A DNA stretch of 64,000 bases from an uncultured Bacteroidales bacterium (GTDB taxonomy: Bacteria; Bacteroidota; Bacteroidia; Bacteroidales; Bacteroidaceae): positions 1 to 64,000 of the forward strand of contig CACXKA010000014.1 in the NCBI GenBank assembly GCA_902768125.1, given 5' to 3'. The first letter of the stretch is position 1. Each line of letters begins with the position of its first letter. Under the pieces are notes generated by a model that was not told where the DNA came from, made no database searches, and worked only from the letters and a program-made list of their open reading frames with translations. A program made the translations under genes and the position numbers. Positions 1 through 10,030 of the stretch are shown here, piece after piece.

Positions 1-1
1 A

Positions 2-794
<793 letters not shown>

Positions 795-806
795 AGTTAA
801 CTGATT

Positions 807-1076
807 ATGAGTCGTTCATTAAAAAAAGGTCCATACATCAACGTGAAGCTCGAAAAGAAGGTTCTCGCTATGAACGAGAGCGGCAAGAAGAGTGTTATCA
901 AGTCATGGGCTCGCGCTTCAATGATATCTCCCGACTTCGTTGGTCATACCATTGCAGTGCATAACGGTAATAAATTCATCCCTGTTTACATTACTGAAAA
1001 TATGGTGGGTCATAAACTCGGTGAGTTTGCACTTACTCGTACTTTCCGCGGTCACGCAGGTAACAAGAAGAAGTAA
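807..1076 (+). CDS. rpsS: 30S ribosomal protein S19
   Basis: Protein of 89 residues, full family length. S19 sits in the head of the 30S subunit and contacts S13 and 16S rRNA. Conserved stretches are [11 protein letters not shown] at the N-terminus, the central [17 protein letters not shown], and [16 protein letters not shown] near the C-terminus. It has the standard position between rplB and rplV. There is no clear Shine-Dalgarno site, as is usual in this phylum. Nothing is odd about it. Confidence 0.97.
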   Translation: MSRSLKKGPYINVKLEKKVLAMNESGKKSVIKSWARASMISPDFVGHTIAVHNGNKFIPVYITENMVGHKLGEFALTRTFRGHAGNKKK

Positions 1077-1118
1077 TTGTAGAACAGGCTTCAACCAAGT
1101 AAAAAAGACTATTAAATA

Positions 1119-1523
1119 ATGGGAGCAAGAAAAAGATTAATGGCCGAGAAGATTAAAGAGGCCAAAAAGACTGTCTACTTCGCCAGTCTTCGCGATGTTC
1201 CTTCATCGCCACGCAAGATGCGCTACGTCGCAGACATTGTTCGTGGTATGGAAGTGAGCAAGGCTCTTGCAACACTCAAGTTCAACAGCAAGGATGCTGC
1301 CAAGGACATCGAGAAGGCACTTCGTTCTGCTATCGCTAACTGGGAGCAGAAGAATGACCGCAAGGCTGAAAACGGAGAACTCTATATCTCTAAGATTTTT
1401 GTTGACGAAGGCGCTACTCTCAAGCGTATGAGACCAGCACCTCAGGGACGTGGTTACAGAATCCGCAAGCGTTCTAACCACATCACCATCTTCGTGGACG
1501 CTAAAACTAATGAGGAAAAGTAA
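1119..1523 (+). CDS. rplV: 50S ribosomal protein L22
   Basis: Protein of 134 residues. L22 binds several 23S rRNA domains, and its hairpin lines the exit tunnel. The core is seen in [20 protein letters not shown] and, near the C-terminus, [20 protein letters not shown], the hairpin and strand region. The N-terminus carries about 17 lysine-rich residues before the core, a form common in Bacteroidota. The MGARK start was chosen because it matches that phylum's proteins. Its stop is two bases before rpsC. Confidence 0.96.
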   Translation: MGARKRLMAEKIKEAKKTVYFASLRDVPSSPRKMRYVADIVRGMEVSKALATLKFNSKDAAKDIEKALRSAIANWEQKNDRKAENGELYISKIFVDEGATLKRMRPAPQGRGYRIRKRSNHITIFVDAKTNEEK

Positions 1524-1525
1524 TT

Positions 1526-2257
1526 ATGGGACAAAAATGTAATCCAATAAGCAACCGCCTCGGTATTGTAAGAGGTTGGGATTCTAACTGGTTCGGCGGA
1601 AATGATTTTGGTGAAAACCTCCTCGAGGACAGCAAAATCCGCAAGTACCTCAACGCACGTCTTTCTAAGGCTAGCGTTTCCAAGATTGTTATCGAGCGTA
1701 CCTTGAAACTCGTCACCATCACTATCTGCACAGCTCGTCCAGGCTTCATCATCGGTAAGGGCGGTGAGCAGGTGGAGGCTCTGAAGAAGGAGTTGAAGAA
1801 GGTGACTGACAAGGATGTTCAGATTAACATTTATGAGATCAAGCGTCCAGAACTCGATGCTGTGATTGTGGCTAACAACATTGCACGTCAGATTGAAGGT
1901 AAGATTGCTTACCGTCGTGCAATCAAGACTGCCATCGCAAACACTATGCGTTCTGGTGCAGAGGGCATCAAGGTGCAGATCTCTGGTCGTCTCAACGGTG
2001 CAGAAATGAGCCGCTCTGAGATGTACAAAGAGGGACGTACTCCTCTTCACACGCTTCGTGCTGACATCGACTACTGCCTCGCTGAGGCACTTACCAAGGT
2101 GGGTCTTCTTGGCATCAAGGTTTGGATCTGTCGTGGTGAGAAATTCGGCAAGCAGGACCTCACACCTAACTTCTCTCAGCAGAAGGATGCTGCTCGCGGC
2201 GGCAATAACGGTGGCGGACGTCGTTTCAGAAACAGAAAGCCTAATAACCGCAATTAA
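1526..2257 (+). CDS. rpsC: 30S ribosomal protein S3
   Basis: Protein of 243 residues. S3 forms part of the mRNA entry channel. It begins [14 protein letters not shown], where the family usually has GQKVNP or GQKINP. The KH RNA-binding motif [17 protein letters not shown] lies near residues 70-88, and the C-terminal S3 domain contains [14 protein letters not shown]. The last 25 or so residues form a Gly/Asn/Arg-rich tail. It is followed by a 67-base spacer with a small hairpin before rplP. Confidence 0.96.
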   Translation: MGQKCNPISNRLGIVRGWDSNWFGGNDFGENLLEDSKIRKYLNARLSKASVSKIVIERTLKLVTITICTARPGFIIGKGGEQVEALKKELKKVTDKDVQINIYEIKRPELDAVIVANNIARQIEGKIAYRRAIKTAIANTMRSGAEGIKVQISGRLNGAEMSRSEMYKEGRTPLHTLRADIDYCLAEALTKVGLLGIKVWICRGEKFGKQDLTPNFSQQKDAARGGNNGGGRRFRNRKPNNRN

Positions 2258-2278
2258 TTAATCTGCTTGCAGACCGAA

Positions 2279-2296
2279 GCGCGATGCCTTTCGCGC
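2279..2296 (+). other. Small hairpin in the rpsC-rplP spacer
   Basis: GCGCGA at 2279-2284 and TCGCGC at 2291-2296 pair perfectly around a 6-base loop. No T-run follows, so it is not a standard terminator. It may mark an RNA processing or pausing site. The function is unknown. Confidence 0.4.
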
Positions 2297-2324
2297 GGAG
2301 GCGCAACTTAAGAAGCAATTAACT

Positions 2325-2756
2325 ATGTTACAGCCAAAAAGACAAAAATATAGAAGACCGCAAAAAGGTCGCGGTCGCTGGAAGGGTGTCTCTCACAGAG
2401 GTACTGAACTCGCTTTCGGTAGCTTTGGCATAAAGGCACTCGAGACTAAATGGATTTCTGCTCGTCAGATTGAGGCTGCCCGTGTTGCTATCACACGTTA
2501 CATGCAGCGTCAAGGTCAGGTTTGGATTCGCATCTTCCCTGATAAGCCAATCACTAAGAAGCCTGCTGACGTCCGAATGGGTAAAGGTAAGGGTGATCCA
2601 TATCAGTATGTGTTCCCCGCTAAGCCAGGCCGCATTCTTTTCGAGATTGAAGGTGTTTCATACGACATCGCTAAGGAGGCTCTCCGACTCGGTGCTCAGA
2701 AACTTCCTACTACTACAAAGTTTGTTGTACGTCGTGATTACGATAAAAACGCTTAA
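2325..2756 (+). CDS. rplP: 50S ribosomal protein L16
   Basis: Protein of 143 residues, normal length. L16 organises the tRNA A-site region of the 50S subunit. Recognisable parts are [16 protein letters not shown] at the N-terminus, [16 protein letters not shown], and [15 protein letters not shown] in the middle. rpmC starts two bases after its stop, so the two are likely translationally linked. Confidence 0.96.
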   Translation: MLQPKRQKYRRPQKGRGRWKGVSHRGTELAFGSFGIKALETKWISARQIEAARVAITRYMQRQGQVWIRIFPDKPITKKPADVRMGKGKGDPYQYVFPAKPGRILFEIEGVSYDIAKEALRLGAQKLPTTTKFVVRRDYDKNA

Positions 2757-2758
2757 TT

Positions 2759-2947
2759 ATGAAAATTTCAGAAATTAGAGAACTTACTAATGAAGAGCTC
2801 GCTGAGCGCATCGAGGTGGAGGTCGCTAACTTGAACAACATGAAGTTCAACCACAGCATTTCTCCGCTTGCCGACAATTCTCAGATTAAGAAGTTGCGTC
2901 ACGACATCGCACGCATGAAGGGCGAGCTTACCCAGCGTAATAAATAA
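2759..2947 (+). CDS. rpmC: 50S ribosomal protein L29
   Basis: Small helical protein of 62 residues near the exit of the peptide tunnel. It has the usual two-helix form. [17 protein letters not shown] starts the first helix and [18 protein letters not shown] ends the second. It sits between rplP and rpsQ as in other spc-type clusters. Confidence 0.94.
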   Translation: MKISEIRELTNEELAERIEVEVANLNNMKFNHSISPLADNSQIKKLRHDIARMKGELTQRNK

Positions 2948-2957
2948 ATTATTGAGA

Positions 2958-3215
2958 ATGGAAGCAAGAAATTTAAGAAAGCAAAGACAGGGTGTCGTTA
3001 CAAGCGACAAGATGGACAAGACGATCGTCGTGTCTGCCAAGTTCAAGGAGAAGCACCCTATATATGGTAAGTTTGTCCAGAAGACAAAGAAGTACCATGC
3101 TCATGACGAAAAGAACGATGCTCACATCGGTGACACTGTCCTGATTATGGAGACTCGTCCATTGAGCAAAACCAAGAGATGGAGATTAGTACAAATCGTT
3201 GAAAGAGCTAAGTAA
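2958..3215 (+). CDS. rpsQ: 30S ribosomal protein S17
   Basis: Protein of 85 residues with an OB fold that binds 16S rRNA. I chose the ATG at 2958 ([12 protein letters not shown]) over an in-frame TTG at 2952, because the family in this phylum begins MEARNLRK. The conserved [20 protein letters not shown] and [13 protein letters not shown] motifs are present. rplN follows after two bases. Confidence 0.95.
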   Translation: MEARNLRKQRQGVVTSDKMDKTIVVSAKFKEKHPIYGKFVQKTKKYHAHDEKNDAHIGDTVLIMETRPLSKTKRWRLVQIVERAK

Positions 3216-3217
3216 TT

Positions 3218-3583
3218 ATGATACAGGTAGAATCAAGATTGCAAGTCGCTGATAACAGCGGTGCTCGCGAGGTGCTTTGTATCCGCGTTTTGGGCGGTAC
3301 AAGACGTCGCTATGCTACTGTAGGAGACGTTATCGTTGTAGCAGTTAAGAGCGCTATTCCTACGAGTGAAGTAAAGAAGGGTTCTGTCTCAAAGGCTCTG
3401 ATCGTTCGTACTAAGAAAGAGGTACGTCGCCCAGACGGTTCTTACATCCGTTTCGATGACAACGCATGTGTTCTTCTGAACAATGCAGGCGAAATGAGAG
3501 GTAGCCGTATCTTTGGCCCTGTAGCCCGTGAGCTCCGTGCTGCTAACATGAAGGTAGTTTCTTTGGCTACTGAAGTGCTTTAA
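3218..3583 (+). CDS. rplN: 50S ribosomal protein L14
   Basis: Protein of 121 residues, full length. L14 lies at the subunit interface and forms a bridge to the 30S subunit. It shows [19 protein letters not shown] at the N-terminus, then [20 protein letters not shown] and [20 protein letters not shown]. The gene is intact and in the expected position. Confidence 0.97.
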   Translation: MIQVESRLQVADNSGAREVLCIRVLGGTRRRYATVGDVIVVAVKSAIPTSEVKKGSVSKALIVRTKKEVRRPDGSYIRFDDNACVLLNNAGEMRGSRIFGPVARELRAANMKVVSLATEVL

Positions 3584-3606
3584 TCTTTAAAAGTAAAATT
3601 ACAGCA

Positions 3607-3924
3607 ATGAGTAAATTACATATTAAGAAAGGCGACATGGTTTACGTGAACGCTGGCGATGAGAAGGGTAAGACCGGTAAGGTCACCAAGGTTCTCGTTG
3701 AGAAGAAGCGTGCCATTGTCGAGGGTGTGAACATGGTCAAGAAGAGCACCAAGCCAAGTGCGGCACACCCACAGGGAGGTATTATTGAGCAGGAGGCTCC
3801 AATCCATATCTCTAACCTCAATGTTATTGACCCTAAGACTGGCAAGGCCACTCGTATCGGTCGCAAGATGGGTGAGAATGGAAAGTTAGTTCGTTACGCT
3901 AAAAAATCAGGGGAGGAATTATAA
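3607..3924 (+). CDS. rplX: 50S ribosomal protein L24
   Basis: Protein of 105 residues. L24 is an early assembly initiator of the 50S subunit. The N-terminal KOW motif is [20 protein letters not shown]. The stop TAA overlaps the rplE start as TAATG at 3922-3926, which suggests translational coupling. Confidence 0.96.
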   Translation: MSKLHIKKGDMVYVNAGDEKGKTGKVTKVLVEKKRAIVEGVNMVKKSTKPSAAHPQGGIIEQEAPIHISNLNVIDPKTGKATRIGRKMGENGKLVRYAKKSGEEL

Positions 3925-4478
3925 TGAGTACTACTGCACAATTGAAGAATGTTTATGCTGAGCAGATTGCTCCAGCACTGATGAAGCAGTTCAACTACTC
4001 TTCACCAATGCAGATTCCTGTGTTGAAGAAGATTGTGGTAAACCAAGGTCTTGGTATGGCAACTGCTGACAAGAAGGTTATCGAGGTTGCAATGAACGAG
4101 ATTGCCCAGATCACTGGTCAGAAGCCCGTTGCAACAAAGTCTAAGAAGGATATCTCTAACTTCCGTCTTCGTAAGCAGATGCCTATCGGTGTGATGGTGA
4201 CGCTTCGTCGTGAGCGCATGTACGAGTTCCTCGAGAAGCTCATCCGCGTGTCTCTCCCTCGTATCCGTGACTTCAAGGGCATCGAGTCTAAGTTTGACGG
4301 TCGTGGTAACTACACACTGGGTATTACTGAGCAGATTATCTTCCCTGAGATCAACATTGATCAGGTGGACAAGATTACTGGTATGAACATCACGTTCGTA
4401 ACTTCTGCCAAGACTGATGAAGAGGGCTATGCGCTTCTCAAGGCATTCGGTCTTCCATTTAAGGACGCTAAAAAGTAA
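3924..4478 (+). CDS. rplE: 50S ribosomal protein L5
   Basis: Protein of 184 residues. L5 binds 5S rRNA and contacts the P-site tRNA. Family signatures include [39 protein letters not shown] and the C-terminal [10 protein letters not shown]. It starts one base inside the rplX stop codon. rpsN follows after 8 bases. Confidence 0.97.
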   Translation: MSTTAQLKNVYAEQIAPALMKQFNYSSPMQIPVLKKIVVNQGLGMATADKKVIEVAMNEIAQITGQKPVATKSKKDISNFRLRKQMPIGVMVTLRRERMYEFLEKLIRVSLPRIRDFKGIESKFDGRGNYTLGITEQIIFPEINIDQVDKITGMNITFVTSAKTDEEGYALLKAFGLPFKDAKK

Positions 4479-4486
4479 TATAGAAA

Positions 4487-4789
4487 ATGGCAAAGGAATC
4501 AATGAAGGCACGCGAAGTAAAGCGTGCAAAGCTCGTAGCAAAGTATGCCGCTAAGCGTGCAGCTTTGAAGAAGGTCATTGCTACTGCTGAGGATCCAATG
4601 GATGCATACGAGGCAGCTCGTGCTCTCCAGGACATCCCTGCAAACGCAAACCCAATCCGTCTTCATAACCGCTGCAAAATCACTGGACGTCCAAGAGGCT
4701 TCATGCGTCAGTTTGGACTCTCTCGTATCCAGTTCCGCGAGATGGCATCTGCTGGTCTGATCCCAGGTGTGAAGAAGGCAAGCTGGTAA
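4487..4789 (+). CDS. rpsN: 30S ribosomal protein S14, zinc-free long form
   Basis: Protein of 100 residues in the head of the 30S subunit. It is the longer form without the two CxxC zinc pairs; only one Cys is present, in [19 protein letters not shown]. The C-terminus [11 protein letters not shown] is intact. The gene is followed by an unusually long spacer before rpsH. Confidence 0.96.
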   Translation: MAKESMKAREVKRAKLVAKYAAKRAALKKVIATAEDPMDAYEAARALQDIPANANPIRLHNRCKITGRPRGFMRQFGLSRIQFREMASAGLIPGVKKASW

Positions 4790-5001
4790 ATTGCGGTTAT
4801 CGGCGAACTGATTTAGTAAACAAAAATCTGATGGTTACCAGTTCGGGGGTAACCTGAAGATACTTTGCTTCTAAGAAACGGTGGAGGAAAACAGTCTCCA
4901 AGACTAAGCTCCTTCGCTGGTAAAGCTAAGTAAAAGTTTTAATTCAAATTTAAATATTGTCGGGATTTTCCCAAACATTTCCCGATTAATTTAATTCTAT
5001 T
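4790..5001 (+). other. 212-base spacer inside the ribosomal operon with inverted repeats
   Basis: Most joints in this operon are under 70 bases, but this one is 212. It holds a perfect 7-bp inverted repeat, GGTTACC at 4833-4839 and GGTAACC at 4848-4854. Near the rpsH start there is also a TCGGGA/TCCCGA pair in about 4960-4990. I see no open frame of note and no tRNA. It may be a leader for feedback control by a ribosomal protein such as S8, but that is inference. Confidence 0.5.
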
Positions 5002-5397
5002 ATGACAGATCCAATAGCTGATTATCTCACGAGACTGAGAAACGCAATCATGGCGAAGCACAAGGTTGTGGAAGTTCCAGCCTCTAACCTCAAGAAGGAA
5101 ATCACTAAGATTCTCTTTGACAAAGGTTACATTTTGAACTACAAGTTCATCGAGGAGGGTCCTCAGGGTTCTATCAAGATTGCCCTCAAGTATGACCCTC
5201 AGACAAAAGTAAGCGCTATTCAGTGCTTGAAGCGCGTGTCTCGTCCTGGTCTCCGTAAGTACACAGGATATAAGGACATGCCACGTGTTATCAACGGATT
5301 AGGTATCGCAGTTGTATCTACATCCAAAGGTGTAATGACAGACAAGGAGGCTTCAGAGCTCAAGGTGGGCGGTGAAGTTCTTTGCTATGTTTATTAA
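5002..5397 (+). CDS. rpsH: 30S ribosomal protein S8
   Basis: Protein of 131 residues that binds helix 21 of 16S rRNA. It shows MTDPIADYLTRLRNAIMAKH, VSRPGLRKYTGYKDMPRVI, and the C-terminal TSKGVMTDKEASELKVGGEV. In enterics S8 represses its own operon. Here the unusual spacer in front of the gene would be a plausible site for such control. Confidence 0.97.
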   Translation: MTDPIADYLTRLRNAIMAKHKVVEVPASNLKKEITKILFDKGYILNYKFIEEGPQGSIKIALKYDPQTKVSAIQCLKRVSRPGLRKYTGYKDMPRVINGLGIAVVSTSKGVMTDKEASELKVGGEVLCYVY

Positions 5398-5399
5398 TT

Positions 5400-5405
5400 A
5401 AGGAG
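5400..5405 (+). promoter_or_regulatory. Strong Shine-Dalgarno site before rplF
   Basis: AAGGAGG at about 5400-5406 lies eight bases before the rplF ATG. Such a site is rare in this phylum, where most genes here lack one. It supports the chosen start and hints at high or independent initiation on rplF. Confidence 0.6.
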
Positions 5406-5413
5406 GATATATA

Positions 5414-5983
5414 ATGTCTAGAATTGGTAAATTACCTATTATTATTCCTGCAGGAGTGACTATTACTCATAAGGATGACATTGTAACTGTGAAAGGTCCT
5501 AAAGGCGAACTCAGCCAGTACGTAAACCCTGCCATCAAGGTTACTATTGAGGACGGAAAGTTGACAATGGAGGAGAATGAAGAACTGATGCAGGATAACA
5601 CCAAGCAGCGTCATGCTTTCCACGGATTGTATCGCTCACTTGTAAACAATATGGTTGTCGGCGTTTCTGAAGGCTACAAGAAGACTCTTCAGATTGTCGG
5701 CGTTGGTTATCGTGTTTCAAATCAGGGCAACGTTCTTGAATTCGCACTGGGATTCTCTCATGCTATCATCTTCGAACTTCCTAAAGAAATCAAGGTGGAG
5801 ACGAAGTCTGAGAGAAATCAGGATCCTCTTATCATGCTCGAGTCTTGTGACAAGCAGTTGCTTGGACTCGTTTGTGCTAAGATTCGCTCATTCCGCAAGC
5901 CTGAGCCATACAAGGGCAAGGGTATTCGCTTCCAGGGCGAGGTGATTAGAAGAAAGTCTGGTAAATCTGCAAGTGCAAAATAA
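5414..5983 (+). CDS. rplF: 50S ribosomal protein L6
   Basis: Protein of 189 residues with two related L6 domains. It binds 23S rRNA near the factor-binding site. MSRIGKLPIIIPAGV marks the N-terminus, TLQIVGVGYRVSNQGN the domain junction, and RKPEPYKGKGIRFQGEVIRR the signature of the second domain. A good Shine-Dalgarno site precedes it. Confidence 0.97.
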   Translation: MSRIGKLPIIIPAGVTITHKDDIVTVKGPKGELSQYVNPAIKVTIEDGKLTMEENEELMQDNTKQRHAFHGLYRSLVNNMVVGVSEGYKKTLQIVGVGYRVSNQGNVLEFALGFSHAIIFELPKEIKVETKSERNQDPLIMLESCDKQLLGLVCAKIRSFRKPEPYKGKGIRFQGEVIRRKSGKSASAK

Positions 5984-5999
5984 TTAAATTGACAAGAGT

Positions 6000-6341
6000 A
6001 TGATTACAAAGGTTGAAAGACGTATCAAAATTAAATATAGAGTACGCAATAAGATTTCTGGTACTGCTGAGCGCCCACGTATGAGCGTGTTCAGAAGTAA
6101 CAAGCAGATTTATGTACAGGTGATCGATGACGATGCACAGAAGACTTTGGTGTCTGCATCTTCACTTGGTCTGGAAAAGATGAACAAGACAGAGCAGGCT
6201 GAGAAGGTCGGCGAGCTGGTTGCAAAGAAGGCTCTTGAGGCTGGAATCACTGCTGTCGTGTTTGACCGTAATGGTTACTTGTATCATGGTAGAGTTAAGA
6301 AGGTGGCTGATGCTGCCCGTAATGCTGGACTTAAATTTTAA
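6000..6341 (+). CDS. rplR: 50S ribosomal protein L18
   Basis: Protein of 113 residues. With L5 it carries 5S rRNA into the large subunit. The family pattern is seen in [38 protein letters not shown], and the C-terminal [20 protein letters not shown]. The gene is intact, with rpsE eight bases downstream. Confidence 0.96.
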   Translation: MITKVERRIKIKYRVRNKISGTAERPRMSVFRSNKQIYVQVIDDDAQKTLVSASSLGLEKMNKTEQAEKVGELVAKKALEAGITAVVFDRNGYLYHGRVKKVADAARNAGLKF

Positions 6342-6349
6342 ATACGATT

Positions 6350-6812
6350 ATGGTAAATAGAGTTAAAGTACAAAACGACGCCGAGCTCAAAGACCGCTTG
6401 GTTGCTATTAATCGTGTTACTAAGGTTACTAAGGGTGGTCGTACATTCACATTCGCAGCCATCGTTGTTGTAGGTGATGGTAACGGTTGCAAAGGGCGTA
6501 GAGGCTGCAAAGAAGAATTTGGTAAAGGTTCCTGTGCTGAATGGTACTGTTCCTCATGAGGCATTCGCTAAGTTTGGCGGTGCACGCGTTCTCATCATGC
6601 CTGCTTCAGAAGGTACTGGAGTGGTGGCAGGTGGCGCTATGCGTGCCGTGCTCGAGAGTGTAGGTATCACTGACGTGCTTGCAAAGTCTAAGGGCTCATC
6701 TAACCCTCACAACCTTGTGAAGGCTACGATTGAGGCGCTCGCTAACATGCGTGACGCTAAGACTGTTGCACAGAACCGTGGTGTTAATTTGACAAAAGTA
6801 TTCAAAGGATAA
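6350..6812 (+). pseudogene. rpsE: rpsE, 30S ribosomal protein S5 (internal deletion and frameshift as written)
   Basis: S5 has a double-stranded-RNA-binding fold and helps keep translation accurate. The frame from ATG 6350 reads [20 protein letters not shown] and then [12 protein letters not shown], then turns to nonsense and stops at 6557-6559. The family sequence resumes one frame over at about 6486 ([20 protein letters not shown]) and runs to 6812. The missing piece is the conserved segment around GWGLGKAGEV. About 50 bases are absent, a number that is 2 modulo 3, since the full protein should have about 171 residues. S5 is essential, so an assembly or consensus error is the leading explanation. 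Confidence 0.93.
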
Positions 6813-6824
6813 GGAGAAATTATC

Positions 6825-7001
6825 ATGGCAACAATCAAGATTAAGCAGGTAAAAAGCCAAGCCAATCGTCCTCTCGATCAGAAGAGCACCCTTGAGTCTC
6901 TCGGACTTGGTAGAATTAACAGGGTCGTTGAGCGTGAGGATTCTCCATCTTTGCGTGGTATGATTCGCAAGGTGGCTCACCTTGTTGAGGTTATTGACTA
7001 A
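6825..7001 (+). CDS. rpmD: 50S ribosomal protein L30
   Basis: Short protein of 58 residues starting MATIKIKQVKSQANRP. It has the family pattern LESLGLGRINRVVERED in the middle and GMIRKVAHLVEV at the end. It lies between rpsE and rplO, as in other bacteria with L30. The sequence AAGGAG at about 6811-6816 gives it a rare Shine-Dalgarno-like site. Confidence 0.95.
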   Translation: MATIKIKQVKSQANRPLDQKSTLESLGLGRINRVVEREDSPSLRGMIRKVAHLVEVID

Positions 7002-7030
7002 CGTATTAATACATTAAAATCAGATTAGAA

Positions 7031-7477
7031 ATGGAATTATATAATTTGCAACCCGCTGCAGGCGCTACTCACAACAGTAAGCGTGTTGGTCGTGGCTATG
7101 GCTCAGGCAAGGGCCGTACTTCCACTCGCGGTCATAAGGGTGCCAAGGCACGTTCTGGTTATAAGAAGAAGATTGGTTTCGAGGGTGGTCAGATGCCACT
7201 TCAGCGTCGTGTTCCTAAGTTCGGTTTCAAGAACATCAACCACGTTGAGTACAAGGCTGTCAACCTTGACCTGATCCAGAAATTGGCTGAGGAGAAGAAC
7301 CTCACAAAGATTGGTATCGAGGAGCTTATCGCTGCAGGTTGGGTGAACAAGAATCAGCTTGTGAAGGTTCTTGGTAATGGTGAGCTGACCGCTAAGGTTG
7401 ATGTGGAAGCTCACGCATTCTCAGCTACAGCTGAAGCTGCAATTAAAGAAAAGGGCGGAAACGCTGTAAAACTCTAA
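7031..7477 (+). CDS. rplO: 50S ribosomal protein L15
   Basis: Protein of 148 residues, full length. It is a 23S rRNA binder with an extended glycine/arginine-rich N-terminal arm (KRVGRGYGSGKGRTSTRGHK) followed by a globular domain. GGQMPLQRRVPKFGFKN is typical of the family. secY starts four bases after its stop. Confidence 0.97.
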   Translation: MELYNLQPAAGATHNSKRVGRGYGSGKGRTSTRGHKGAKARSGYKKKIGFEGGQMPLQRRVPKFGFKNINHVEYKAVNLDLIQKLAEEKNLTKIGIEELIAAGWVNKNQLVKVLGNGELTAKVDVEAHAFSATAEAAIKEKGGNAVKL

Positions 7478-7481
7478 ATCA

Positions 7482-8834
7482 ATGAGCAAGTTTACTGATA
7501 AAATAAAGGACATCAAGCTTGTTAAGACATTGACAAACATCTGGCGTATTGAGGATTTGCGTTCACGCATCCTCATCACGCTGTTGTTCGTGGCTATCTA
7601 TCGTTTAGGTTCTTATGTGGTGCTTCCTGGTATTGACACAGAGGCGCTGCAGGGATTGAAGAACCAGACGGAAGGTGGTTTGATGAATCTGCTTGATATG
7701 TTCTCGGGTGGTGCATTCGCTAAAGCTTCTATCTTCGCACTGGGAATCATGCCCTACATCTCTGCTTCTATCGTGATGCAGTTGTTGGGTATCGCTGTTC
7801 CATATTTCCAGAAGATGCAGCGCGAGGGAGAAAGCGGACGTCGCAAGATGAGTCAGTACACCCGTTATTTGACAGTGCCTATCCTTCTCTTCCAAGGTTT
7901 CTTCTACTTGATGAACCTTCAGAATCAGACACAAGGAACTGCTCTCTACTCGTCTTTGGATTGGACTACTTTCTACCTTTATGCCACAGTCATTCTGGCT
8001 GCAGGTAGCATGTTCGTCCTTTGGTTGGGTGAGAGAATCACAGATAAGGGTATCGGAAATGGTGTGTCTATCATCATCATGATTGGTATCATTGCACGTT
8101 TCCCCACTGCTGTCACGCAGGAATTTGGTTCTCGTCTCTCAGCAGGGCAGGGCGGTCTCGTCATGTTCCTCGTCGAGATTGTATTGTTCCTTGCAGTGAT
8201 TGCTGCAGCAATCCTTCTCGTGCAGGGTGTGCGCCGCGTTCCTGTGAACTACGCTAAGAAGATTGCAGGTGCTCGTCAGATTGGTGGTGCACGTCAGTAC
8301 ATCCCTTTGAAGCCCTACGCTGCAAACGTGATGCCTATCATCTTCGCTCAGGCTATCATGTTCATTCCAGTCACTTTGGCACAGTTCTCTGGTAGCAAAC
8401 TGAATCCAGTTGTCAACCAGTTGATAGACAATAATAGCTTTGTGTACAACCTCATTTTTGCTATTCTGATTATCCTGTTTACTTATTTGTATACAGCAAT
8501 CACTATCAATCCTGTGCAGATGGCTGAAGACATGAAGAGAAATAATGGTTTCATCCCAGGAATCAAGCCGGGTAAGGAAACGGCAGACTATATCGATAAG
8601 ATTATGTCTCGCATTACGTTCCCTGGTTCTCTGTTCTTGGCGTTGATCGCCATTCTCCCAGCCTTTGCAGGTATCTTTGGTGTACAGAGAGAGTTCGCTG
8701 CTTTCTTCGGTGGTACTTCTCTCCTCATCCTTGTCGGTGTTGTTCTTGACACACTGATGCAGATTGAGTCACACCTGATGATGCGTCATTACGACGGACT
8801 GCTTGACACGGGCCGTGTTCGTGGCGAACATTAA
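7482..8834 (+). CDS. secY: Protein translocase subunit SecY
   Basis: Inner-membrane protein of 450 residues that forms the protein-conducting channel with SecE and SecG. About ten hydrophobic segments are visible. Typical stretches are RILITLLFVAIYRLGSYVVL (first segment), FSGGAFAKASIFALGIMPYI (plug region and second segment), and NNGFIPGIKPGKETADYID (cytosolic loop before the last segments). It is co-transcribed with ribosomal genes, as in most bacteria. map follows directly, without adk, which is usual for this phylum. Confidence 0.97.
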   Translation: MSKFTDKIKDIKLVKTLTNIWRIEDLRSRILITLLFVAIYRLGSYVVLPGIDTEALQGLKNQTEGGLMNLLDMFSGGAFAKASIFALGIMPYISASIVMQLLGIAVPYFQKMQREGESGRRKMSQYTRYLTVPILLFQGFFYLMNLQNQTQGTALYSSLDWTTFYLYATVILAAGSMFVLWLGERITDKGIGNGVSIIIMIGIIARFPTAVTQEFGSRLSAGQGGLVMFLVEIVLFLAVIAAAILLVQGVRRVPVNYAKKIAGARQIGGARQYIPLKPYAANVMPIIFAQAIMFIPVTLAQFSGSKLNPVVNQLIDNNSFVYNLIFAILIILFTYLYTAITINPVQMAEDMKRNNGFIPGIKPGKETADYIDKIMSRITFPGSLFLALIAILPAFAGIFGVQREFAAFFGGTSLLILVGVVLDTLMQIESHLMMRHYDGLLDTGRVRGEH

Positions 8835-8851
8835 GCACTGCTTTAAACAAG

Positions 8852-9649
8852 ATGGTATATCTGAAAACTGACGAGGAGGTGGAGCTTCTCCGAGAGGCGA
8901 ACCTGCTTGTGGGAAAAACCTTGGCGGAACTGGCAAAAGTGATTGAGCCAGGAGTCACGACGAAACAACTGAATACAATTGCAGACACTTTCATTCGTGA
9001 CCATCATGCCACTCCGACTTTCTTCGGATTCCCCAATCCTTATGGAAGTCCATTCCCTGCCAGCATCTGCACCTCTGTCAACCATCAAGTTGTTCACGGC
9101 ATCCCTAACGACACTCCATTAAAGGAGGGAGATATAGTGTCCATTGACTGTGGCACGCAACTAAATGGCTATTGTGGAGATTCTTGCTATACTTTTTCTG
9201 TAGGTGAGATCTCTGAGGAAGTCAAGAAGTTGTTGACAACGACCAAAGAAGCCCTTTATAAGGGTATTGAACAGGCAGTTGTCGGTCATCGGTTGGGAGA
9301 CATATCATACGCTGTCCAGACCCACTGCGAAGCTCAAGGCTATGGTGTAGTCAGAGAGTTTGTGGGACATGGGATAGGGAAGAAGATGCATGAAGAACCT
9401 CAGGTGCCCAATTATGGCAGAAGAGGTAATGGAATGTTGCTCAAAAATGGCTTGTGTATCGCAATTGAGCCGATGATAGCTATGGGTACCAAAGACATCT
9501 ACATGCAGGAAGATCGTTGGGGCATCGTGACAAGGGACAAGAAGCCTGCTGCGCACTTTGAACACACGATCTGTGTGCGGAAAGGTAAGGCTGACATCCT
9601 GTCGTCGTTTGAAGAAATAGAACAAGTATTAAGAGATAAATCTTTATAA
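8852..9649 (+). CDS. map: Methionine aminopeptidase, type I
   Basis: Cytosolic metalloenzyme of 265 residues that removes the initiator methionine. Metal ligands are visible: the two Asp in SIDCGTQLNGYCGDSCYTF, His in GHGIGKKMHEEP, Glu in IEPMIAMG and Glu in FEHTICV. The substrate-site His is in VVHGIP. Cys replaces Val or a similar residue beside the first ligand Asp. It lies between secY and infA, so supply is tied to ribosome synthesis. Confidence 0.96.
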   Translation: MVYLKTDEEVELLREANLLVGKTLAELAKVIEPGVTTKQLNTIADTFIRDHHATPTFFGFPNPYGSPFPASICTSVNHQVVHGIPNDTPLKEGDIVSIDCGTQLNGYCGDSCYTFSVGEISEEVKKLLTTTKEALYKGIEQAVVGHRLGDISYAVQTHCEAQGYGVVREFVGHGIGKKMHEEPQVPNYGRRGNGMLLKNGLCIAIEPMIAMGTKDIYMQEDRWGIVTRDKKPAAHFEHTICVRKGKADILSSFEEIEQVLRDKSL

Positions 9650-9652
9650 AGT

Positions 9653-9871
9653 ATGGCTAAACAGTCTGCTATCGAGCAAGATGGAACTATTGTCGAGGCA
9701 TTGTCAAATGCAATGTTTAGAGTAGAATTGGAGAATGGTCATGAGATCATCGCCCACATCTCTGGTAAGATGAGGATGCATTACATCAAGATTCTGCCAG
9801 GTGATAAGATTCGTGTGGAGATGTCTCCCTATGACTTGTCCAAAGGTCGAATAGTATTCAGATATAAATAA
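9653..9871 (+). CDS. infA: Translation initiation factor IF-1
   Basis: Protein of 72 residues with a single S1/OB domain. It binds the A site of the 30S subunit during initiation. Typical parts are [36 protein letters not shown] and the C-terminal [13 protein letters not shown]. It is three bases downstream of map. Confidence 0.97.
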   Translation: MAKQSAIEQDGTIVEALSNAMFRVELENGHEIIAHISGKMRMHYIKILPGDKIRVEMSPYDLSKGRIVFRYK

Positions 9872-9880
9872 AATCACAAT

Positions 9881-9997
9881 ATGAAAACAAGAGCATCATT
9901 GAAAAAGCGTACACCTGATTGCGTAATCGTAAGGCGCAAAGGCCGCCTGTTTGTTATTAACAAGAAGAACCCTAAGTTCAAGACTCGTCAGGGATAA
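9881..9997 (+). CDS. rpmJ: 50S ribosomal protein L36
   Basis: Very short protein of 38 residues, [20 protein letters not shown] to the end NPKFKTRQG. The zinc-binding pattern of classical L36 is not kept; only one Cys remains (PDCVIV), as in other Bacteroidota. It lies between infA and rpsM. Confidence 0.93.
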   Translation: MKTRASLKKRTPDCVIVRRKGRLFVINKKNPKFKTRQG

Positions 9998-10030
9998 TTC
10001 TTTGGTAAGAAATTGAAATTAAAGTAAGAT

